IMG/VR virus record: IMGVR_UViG_3300025913_000027
Coordinates: 19,933 to 83,932 of that record
Strand: one strand, 5' to 3'
Length of the DNA: 64,000 nucleotides
Origin: a virus
This document shows, in pieces, positions 59,298 through 64,000 of the stretch; positions within the stretch are counted from its first letter, which is position 1, and every line of letters begins with the position of its first letter. A program made the position numbers and the translations under genes. Under the pieces are notes generated by a model. That model was not told the DNA's origin. It saw only the letters and a list, made by a program, of their open reading frames with translations, and did no database searches.

Positions 59298-59565
59298 TCG
59301 TTCTCTCCACGTTTTCAAACAGCCCGCGCATCTCGTGCGCGTGAGGAGAGTATAGCAAATCGACTTTTGGGATTTTCGGATTTTGATCTACAATTACCGA
59401 TCACGACCCCGGTTTGATTGGGTATCCTGTATCAAAAAGTTTTTCTTGACACGACCGATGCTGGAGAAGTTGAACGCCATAGCAGCTATGCAACGTGAGA
59501 AGTCACTGCGGCTCTGGAGTAACATTTTGTGATATCGGGCTCTGCGCGCTCGTCGCGCGGGACTG

Positions 59566-59739
59566 TCATTTCGAGCCCCGCTCCACTGCTACGACATGGT
59601 GTTTGGCGGGAACGTATTGCTTGACGACAACCTCCATGTGTCGCCACCGCCTATAGATCGAAAGGTCAATCGGGACTTCGATCCATCTTCCTTCGTTATT
59701 CGGCTCGGCATCCGGGACAACCTTGATCCGCGCGCTCAT
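59566..59739 (-). CDS. Small protein of unknown function (57 aa)
   Basis: Starts MSARIKVVPDAEPNNEGRWI; beta-rich and basic (MEVVVKQYVPAKHHVVAVER). ATGA overlap with the upstream acetyltransferase decides the start. The 268 bases after it (59298-59565) hold no gene. Confidence 0.5.
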   Translation of the reverse strand: MSARIKVVPDAEPNNEGRWIEVPIDLSIYRRWRHMEVVVKQYVPAKHHVVAVERGSK

Positions 59740-60185
59740 AGGCCAAACTCCCCCAATGGTTTCAGCATCAGATACCACTCGCTGCCGAGATGGCGGACCT
59801 GAAAGAACCCGTGCTTCTGGTAGAACGCTCGCTCCTGAGAAATGACTTCGACGAGAGTGCAATCCTGATCATCGGCCTTCTGGAGGCAGGCCCCGAGCAG
59901 ATGCCTGCCGATAGCCTTTCCTCGGAGGTCGGGGTTCACGGCGAGCCAGATGATGTTGTGCGTGCATTGCATCGTGCGATGCACGGCAGCGAAACCGAGG
60001 AAGCTGTCTTTGCCGTCATCGGACGCGGCGACGAAAAAGTCGGGAGCGTATTTGCCGCCCTTGAAGCACTCGACGAATTGATCGTGGCACCGCTCAGCGG
60101 CGGCTCGACCCCAGTAGTGAGCGACGAGGTCCTTGCACGGATGCAGCTCGGTGTAGTGAGGCGGCCTAACGCGAACGAAAATCAT
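59736..60185 (-). CDS. GNAT-family N-acetyltransferase (149 aa)
   Basis: Transfers an acetyl group from acetyl-CoA. The core IIWLAVNPDLRGKAIGRHLL contains the V-x-P-x-x-R-x-x-x-I-G acetyl-CoA loop (motif A), followed by VEVISQERAFYQKHGFFQV (motif B). The N-terminal half is family-typical. The start at 60185 excludes an unlikely N-terminal extension. Target unknown; phage GNATs often modify host proteins or act in host takeover. Confidence 0.7.
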   Translation of the reverse strand: MIFVRVRPPHYTELHPCKDLVAHYWGRAAAERCHDQFVECFKGGKYAPDFFVAASDDGKDSFLGFAAVHRTMQCTHNIIWLAVNPDLRGKAIGRHLLGACLQKADDQDCTLVEVISQERAFYQKHGFFQVRHLGSEWYLMLKPLGEFGL

Positions 60186-60192
60186 GGCGTCC

Positions 60193-60504
60193 TCACTTAT
60201 CGATGTGCTGATAAATTTCGGTCCGCTCCCGCGCGACGGGAGTGGGCCGAGCGTTATAGTAGAAAATCTGCCCCAGCCAGATCGCATTGGCGCTCACTAG
60301 GGCAACCCCGCCCCAGAAAGAGAACCATTGGTCGAGGTGCGGGTAGAAGTATAAATTCCACAACCCCCACGACGAAAAGAATGCGACGTGGAGCCACGAG
60401 ACGCCACGCACAGTCTTCTCGCGATGGAGCTTGATGATGGACAGAGCAATGAAGCCGCCGCCTAGGGTCTCATAGAGCCCATTGATCAGATCAGGGAGGT
60501 GCAT
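60193..60504 (-). CDS. Small PQ-loop-like membrane protein (103 aa)
   Basis: Three hydrophobic segments (GLYETLGGGFIALSIIKL, WLHVAFFSSWGLWNLYFYP and WGGVALVSANAIWLGQIFYY). This protein type recurs in phages and resembles SemiSWEET/PQ-loop half transporters. Role in infection unknown. Confidence 0.6.
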   Translation of the reverse strand: MHLPDLINGLYETLGGGFIALSIIKLHREKTVRGVSWLHVAFFSSWGLWNLYFYPHLDQWFSFWGGVALVSANAIWLGQIFYYNARPTPVARERTEIYQHIDK

Positions 60505-60909
60505 TTAGACCGGTCCCTCTCTACGCGAGCCGTCCTGAGTTGTGAGGGCATCGGCTTCCGATCTCCACTCATGCACTGTGTAAGGGTCCTCGCCGGGGCC
60601 GTGCATCGGCGCGAACGGCCGAAGCTTGTCAGGACCAAAGCACAGAGCCTCGCCGATCTCGTGGTTCATTGTGCGGAGGCACTGTTCGAAAATCCAGCGC
60701 CGCCACGACTTCTCGTTGTACGTTGTGATCGGGACAGGATGATAGTGGCTGATGGTCAGCTTGCGATCATGCGCGTAGTTATCGACGCCAGAGATCGTGA
60801 TGACGAGCCGAAGCGCACCGTCTTCGTCTTTGATCCGAAAGGACCAGCCCGGCTTACACTGGACCTCGGCGACGAGCCGTCTAAGAATATCGAAAGTGTC
60901 TTCTGCCAC
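60505..60909 (-). CDS. Accessory protein of unknown function (134 aa)
   Basis: The GTG at 60909 has GGAG six bases upstream and is preferred over the ATG at 60927. N-terminal helix, beta-rich centre (GWSFRIKDEDGALRLVITIS, then HYHPVPITTYN) and helix EKSWRRWIFEQCLRTMNHEI. A type of protein seen in several phages without known role. Confidence 0.55.
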   Translation of the reverse strand: MAEDTFDILRRLVAEVQCKPGWSFRIKDEDGALRLVITISGVDNYAHDRKLTISHYHPVPITTYNEKSWRRWIFEQCLRTMNHEIGEALCFGPDKLRPFAPMHGPGEDPYTVHEWRSEADALTTQDGSRREGPV

Positions 60910-60945
60910 GATGCTCTCCGTCCACATACGACAGGGACCCGTGCT

Positions 60946-60973
60946 TGGTAGCGCGGGTCCCGGATATTGTCAA
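60946..60973 (-). promoter_or_regulatory. Putative promoter of the 60909 gene
   Basis: On the minus strand TTGACA (60973-60968) overlaps the TGA stop of the metallophosphoesterase gene; 15 bases later GCTACC (60952-60947). An 8-bp stem GGGACCCG/CGGGTCCC (60934-60961) covers the -10. Confidence 0.55.
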
Positions 60974-62100
60974 ACAGTTTTTGGCTTGTTTGTATCCCAC
61001 GCGCACCACGCGGTTGATCCGGGCTTGCGGCGCTCATCGCCGTCGAGATAGATCGGCCACTGGGCCGTGATCCCGCGCTTCGGATGGATGAAAGCCAATG
61101 CTTGCGTCGGCCGCGTCGGACCGGCGCGCAACAGCAGACGGGCGTACTCGTTGTAGCCGATTAGCGAGCCGTTCGCGAGCACCGGCACCGCATCTCCGCG
61201 AGGGATGTACGTGTGATAGTGCCCGATGAGCAGCGTGTCGAAGTCCCGGCCGCACTGAGCCTCGGAGCGGCCGACCTTGATCGCGCCCCGCGCGATGGGG
61301 CCGAGCGCGCCGATGATACCGTCCCCGCCCTTCACGCCGAGCGTATCGCCGTGCGTGAGCATGAAGCGGTGACCGTAGATCGCGAAGTGGGCGTCCACCT
61401 CGTTGGGCACGTGGATCGTGACGCGGGGATCGTCGCGGAACCACTGCTCAAGATGCTGATAGATGACCCACTCCCAACTGTCGAACACGCGGTTCTTCGC
61501 GCGGGGCTTGAGCGTGGTGCGCCCGTGATTGCCCGGCACGCACGGTACGAACACCTTGCCGAACTTGTCGGCGAGCATCGTGATGAAGCCGATGAGCTGT
61601 TCCTCGACCTCGACCACGGACAGCGTCACTGTGCCATCGTTAGTCTCGCGGAGGTCCTCGTGGATGCCGCCCGTGATCATATCTCCGCCTACACAGAAGA
61701 CGACACCCGGATAGGATGGCGAGGTCATATGGTTGAAGCAGAGATCGATCACGGCCTTGCCGAAGGTCTTGACGCGCTCCTTGGCAATCTTACGGTTGAA
61801 CGCATTCATGCCGCCGACCTGATCGGGATCGACTGTCTCGCCCCAGTGCCAGTCCGAAGCGAGGATCAGCGGGACGCCCGTGATCGAGCCCGTCTTGTGA
61901 GGCTGATCGAGCCACTTCGGCGGCTCGCGGGTATAGGCTTCGAGCCCAAAGATTTCCTGTCGCAGGCTCTCCGCCGTGTCATTGGCTTGTGACCGAGCGC
62001 GCAGCTCCTTGTTGAGCGCATTGATTTGCGCTTGCTTATTTCGGATCAAGTCGTTTGCGTCGGCGAGACGTTCGGCGTCGGTCTTTGACGGTTTCGTCAT
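60970..62100 (-). CDS. Calcineurin-like metallophosphoesterase (376 aa)
   Basis: Hydrolyses phosphoester bonds, of nucleotides or nucleic acids. Metal-binding motifs are in order: ILASDWHWGE (D-x-H), FCVGGDMITG (GD), CVPGNHGR (GNH), MLTHGDT and LLIGHYHTY (GHxH). A charged N-terminal helix of about 60 residues precedes them. The ATG at 62100 avoids overlap with the upstream gene beyond 65 bases. Substrate unknown. Confidence 0.82.
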   Translation of the reverse strand: MTKPSKTDAERLADANDLIRNKQAQINALNKELRARSQANDTAESLRQEIFGLEAYTREPPKWLDQPHKTGSITGVPLILASDWHWGETVDPDQVGGMNAFNRKIAKERVKTFGKAVIDLCFNHMTSPSYPGVVFCVGGDMITGGIHEDLRETNDGTVTLSVVEVEEQLIGFITMLADKFGKVFVPCVPGNHGRTTLKPRAKNRVFDSWEWVIYQHLEQWFRDDPRVTIHVPNEVDAHFAIYGHRFMLTHGDTLGVKGGDGIIGALGPIARGAIKVGRSEAQCGRDFDTLLIGHYHTYIPRGDAVPVLANGSLIGYNEYARLLLRAGPTRPTQALAFIHPKRGITAQWPIYLDGDERRKPGSTAWCAWDTNKPKTV

Positions 62101-62248
62101 GTCTATATTCCCTGTCAGTTGCGCGCCCCTTTGGCGACTGTTGATAGATACGTTTGCGGTCGAGATATTTCGGCGACTGCTGATACTTCCGGCGGCGCTC
62201 AAGCCCCTTCGGTGACCGATTGTAGCGAGTGTGTCTGTCCTCCGTCAT
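62036..62248 (-). CDS. Basic YxxSPK-repeat protein (70 aa)
   Basis: Contains three copies of a unit like YQQSPKYLDRKR (RYNRSPKGLE, KYQQSPKYLD, IYQQSPKGRA). The SPK repeats resemble those of histone-like and phage basic proteins, so DNA binding is likely. It overlaps the phosphoesterase start by 65 bases in another frame and the upstream stop by ATGA. Confidence 0.5.
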   Translation of the reverse strand: MTEDRHTRYNRSPKGLERRRKYQQSPKYLDRKRIYQQSPKGRATDREYRHDETVKDRRRTSRRRKRLDPK

Positions 62249-62664
62249 GCTGGGCGAGTGGGGACGGTAAATTCCAGACGCCGAAGATGGCCTTCGAGCT
62301 TGCGAAGACTTGCTACGGAGGTCCGCTGATCCGGGAATTTCGAACGACAGGCAGCGCCTATGCTGGCGTATTTAAGCCCTGCCCCATTGCGCTGTCGCAG
62401 TAACATGCTGAGCGCATACTCCTGCGCGAGCGCGCGGCGCGAGCGGCGTCGGACCGGCAATCTCTCGCTGCGGTTGAGGACATAAGCCATATCTTGGAGC
62501 CAACGCCGCGAGGTGTTAGCGTGCGGGAAGTGCTTCTTGATCTCGGCAAGGATAGTGCTGTAGTCGTAGCCGATGTTGCGGCCGTAAATATCGACGAAGC
62601 TTACCTTCACGAAATACTCGTGAGCAAACCTCTTGATCGTCATCTTGGGCTGTTTCGAGGGCAT
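62245..62664 (-). CDS. Basic helical protein of unknown function (139 aa)
   Basis: Starts MPSKQPKMTIKRFAHEYFVK. Helices and a basic RLPVRRRSRRALAQEYALSM stretch; likely nucleic-acid contact. The start at 62664 excludes an N-terminal part that belongs to the nuclease frame. No family recognised. Confidence 0.55.
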   Translation of the reverse strand: MPSKQPKMTIKRFAHEYFVKVSFVDIYGRNIGYDYSTILAEIKKHFPHANTSRRWLQDMAYVLNRSERLPVRRRSRRALAQEYALSMLLRQRNGAGLKYASIGAACRSKFPDQRTSVASLRKLEGHLRRLEFTVPTRPA

Positions 62665-62665
62665 C

Positions 62666-63103
62666 TTACCAGCCCTCACATGCTCTAAGGAGCACTTCCG
62701 CGAGATTGGCATCGGGCCTGACGACGGACATCTCGGCGAGGACTGCCTCGGGCGCGATGATCTCGTCATATCGATTTCCGCAGATGAGGTAGAGCCGTGC
62801 TGCATGTGCCTCGCCAACCTGTATCAAAACCCAGTGAATGCGGCTGCCCGCTTCTGTCCTCTCGCGGTGCCAGATCGATTGGCTCTCCCGCGTCTTCGAC
62901 CTGATCGCGGTGCCCGCGCGTTTCGGCCGGTCGTTTGATTTCAGTTCGATCCAGCACTGATCGCCGTTGATGACACCCTCGACATCGGGATGGCCCTCTC
63001 CGGCAGCGTTCTCGACGCGACAGAAGTGCGCCCTGTGACCACACGCCCTGAGACGCTTGATCCCCGTGAGGCAGCGCTGCCAGAGTGAACTCTCACGCGC
63101 CAT
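62666..63103 (-). CDS. PD-(D/E)XK nuclease, VRR-NUC-like (145 aa)
   Basis: RVENAAGEGHPDVEGVINGD and QCWIELKSND give the E, PD and ExK residues of a PD-(D/E)XK active site in the VRR-NUC arrangement; an early helix and a late helix with ICGNRYDEII complete the fold. Probably a structure-specific or degradative nuclease. The ATG at 63103 has AAGG upstream; longer starts run into the next gene. Confidence 0.7.
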   Translation of the reverse strand: MARESSLWQRCLTGIKRLRACGHRAHFCRVENAAGEGHPDVEGVINGDQCWIELKSNDRPKRAGTAIRSKTRESQSIWHRERTEAGSRIHWVLIQVGEAHAARLYLICGNRYDEIIAPEAVLAEMSVVRPDANLAEVLLRACEGW

Positions 63104-63536
63104 AGGAGCCTTTGGGCACTTCGAGCGGCGCTTGCTCGCCGTTCGGGCCGACGAGCGAATTGGTTTCCGGGAAGGCGCGCGGATCGATGACGCCCTCGGG
63201 AAGCTCCAGTCCGTATTTGCGCTCCAGAACTTCTTGACAGAGAGCACCAGCTCGCCAGAACAGCGCAACAGCTTCGAGCGCATCGCCGTCGAGCCCGTTG
63301 TAGTTGGCGAGGTGCCGCATAATACAGTCAGTATGATCCATGCTCTTGCCGCGTGCGTGGTGCAGCGGCTCGCCCGGGTTGTGCTTCTCGTTGCCCTTGA
63401 AAGAGTGCTCGGCAAGCGCCGCAATCGCATCCGGGAAGTATGCCATCACGCCAGAGAACATTGGGACCTTCTTGCGACCCGCGCTGTCGAAGCGGTCGAG
63501 ATATCGGCGGTAGCGAACGATGGGGCTATCAGACAT
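63093..63536 (-). CDS. DUF5664-like dATP/dGTP diphosphohydrolase domain protein (147 aa)
   Basis: VMAYFPDAIAALAEHSFKGN, NPGEPLHHARGKSMDHTDCI and RHLANYNGLDGDALEAVALF match DUF5664, annotated as the N-terminal domain of dATP/dGTP diphosphohydrolases. The His/Asp/Glu positions look intact. It may shape nucleotide pools. First gene of the right leftward operon. Confidence 0.65.
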   Translation of the reverse strand: MSDSPIVRYRRYLDRFDSAGRKKVPMFSGVMAYFPDAIAALAEHSFKGNEKHNPGEPLHHARGKSMDHTDCIMRHLANYNGLDGDALEAVALFWRAGALCQEVLERKYGLELPEGVIDPRAFPETNSLVGPNGEQAPLEVPKGSYGA

Positions 63537-63713
63537 GCGAGATCATCCTCGGGTTGGGGGACTATGGTAAAAATTTTTGCTGGGGGATTTCTAAAGCGCG
63601 TGACGAGCGGGAATTATGGCAATAGGGCGCGGCATGAAAAACTCCCGATGTCAACGGTTGCTACCGGAATTGCCTACACGACGCCGGAAATAAAAGCAAG
63701 AGGGTTAACAAAC

Positions 63714-63740
63714 GAAAAACGCCGCCCCTTGGGACGGCGC
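63714..63740 (-). terminator. Terminator downstream of the tRNA genes
   Basis: On the minus strand a CGCCGTCCC / GGGGCGGCG-type stem (one mismatch, short AAGG loop) is followed directly by GTTTTTCG. It would end leftward tRNA transcripts. Confidence 0.75.
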
Positions 63741-63855
63741 TTTAGAGGGATGACGGCGACGGGCCTATCGTATAACCGACCCCGGCCCGAGGATTTGTCG
63801 CCGAGCGTAGGGTCCTTAAACAACACCACTCTGCGCGTCATCTGAGTTTGATCGC

Positions 63856-63876
63856 ACACTGCGCGACCGTTGTCAA
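63856..63876 (-). promoter_or_regulatory. Weak promoter-like site after the tRNA
   Basis: TTGACA (63876-63871) on the minus strand, but after 15 bases only GCGATC is found, a poor match. Confidence 0.25.
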
Positions 63877-63878
63877 GA

Positions 63879-63953
63879 TGGCTGGGAGATCAGGGATCGA
63901 ACCTGAGATATACCGATTAACAATCGGCCGCGTCACCACTTCGCCTTCTCCCA
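63879..63953 (-). tRNA. tRNA-Asn (GTT)
   Basis: Complete cloverleaf of 75 bases on the minus strand with encoded CCA: acceptor TGGGAGA/TCTCCCA, D-stem GCG/CGC, anticodon stem GCCGA/TCGGT with loop TTGTTAA (anticodon GTT), variable loop ATATC, T-stem TCAGG/CCTGA with loop TTCGATC. Confidence 0.93.
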
Positions 63954-63980
63954 ATTTGGTGGAGCGCCCGGGTACTGCAT

Positions 63981-64000
63981 TGGTGCCAGCCGAGGGATTT
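63981..64000 (-). tRNA. 3' end of a second tRNA, cut by the window edge
   Basis: Read on the minus strand the last 20 bases give a T-loop end AAAT, T-stem CCCTC, acceptor GGCTGGC, discriminator A and CCA. Identity cannot be told. Confidence 0.65.

Larger units (their letters stand above)
63537..63878. other. Gap with terminator and weak promoter-like sites
   Basis: No convincing gene. It holds the terminator at 63714-63740, a TTGACA on the minus strand at 63871-63876, another near 63654, and otherwise no repeats. Confidence 0.5.

Noticed and set aside
62666-63430. 254-aa version of the PD-(D/E)XK nuclease
   Set aside because: Its first 109 residues overlap the DUF5664 gene in another frame; the ATG at 63103 with AAGG upstream gives the sensible protein.
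63674-63859. 61-aa minus-strand ORF after the tRNA
   Set aside because: It reads straight through the strong terminator at 63714-63740 and has no clear ribosome binding site.

Overview
This window is an interior segment of a large tailed-phage genome, most likely a lytic siphovirus of an alphaproteobacterium. Both ends are open: a gene is cut at base 1 and a tRNA is cut at base 64000. The virion module has a small and a large terminase subunit, a DUF4055-type portal, scaffold, major capsid protein, head-tail connector genes, major tail protein, a frameshifted tail assembly chaperone pair, tape measure and tail-tip genes. No integrase, repressor, transposase, host gene, DNA polymerase or RNA polymerase is seen, so the replication genes must lie outside the window. 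The host guess rests on GC-rich coding sequence and on promoter-like sites of the form TTGAC-N15/16-GCTA, which resemble the alphaproteobacterial housekeeping promoter.

Layout. (1) 1-5178, minus strand: about 20 tiny, translationally coupled early genes, including a DEDDh exonuclease and a protein with an SSB-like acidic tail. (2) 5179-6088: a divergent control region with at least six TTAACCTTAA-type repeats and promoters facing both ways. (3) 6089-12064, plus: a second block of small coupled early genes, including a ParB-fold protein and a possible DUF2829/Tad2-like protein. (4) 12022-13219, minus: a short reversed block. (5) 13406-20134, plus: a pre-structural block, containing eight proteins that share the N-terminal tag M(x)KD(A/P)xGHGSN. 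(6) 20239-48823, plus: DNA packaging, head, connector and tail, with two more tagged proteins inserted around the tape-measure/tail-tip boundary. (7) 48832-55074, plus: a sugar block with four transferase-like genes, GDP-mannose 4,6-dehydratase and a GDP-fucose-synthase-like reductase. (8) 55155-58238, plus: lysis genes (GH108-type endolysin and several holin/spanin-like membrane proteins). (9) 58250-58747: no gene, but a promoter, at least seven strong hairpins and a terminator suggest a structured RNA of about 0.5 kb on the minus strand. (10) 58779-63536, minus: accessory metabolism (metallophosphoesterase, PD-(D/E)XK nuclease, DUF5664 nucleotide hydrolase, GNAT acetyltransferase). (11) A tRNA-Asn(GTT) and the 3' end of a second tRNA.

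The most unusual signals are the family of ten tagged proteins with unrelated payloads (ADP-ribosyltransferase-like, ParB-like and others), the putative large structured RNA, the early-region iterons, a recurrent TGCTAGTTGTT element between late genes, and a collagen-like fibre gene next to a glycosyltransferase in a phage that also encodes GDP-deoxyhexose enzymes. A plausible reading, not proven here, is that the tagged proteins are sorted together, perhaps packaged and delivered, and that the phage glycosylates its own virion.
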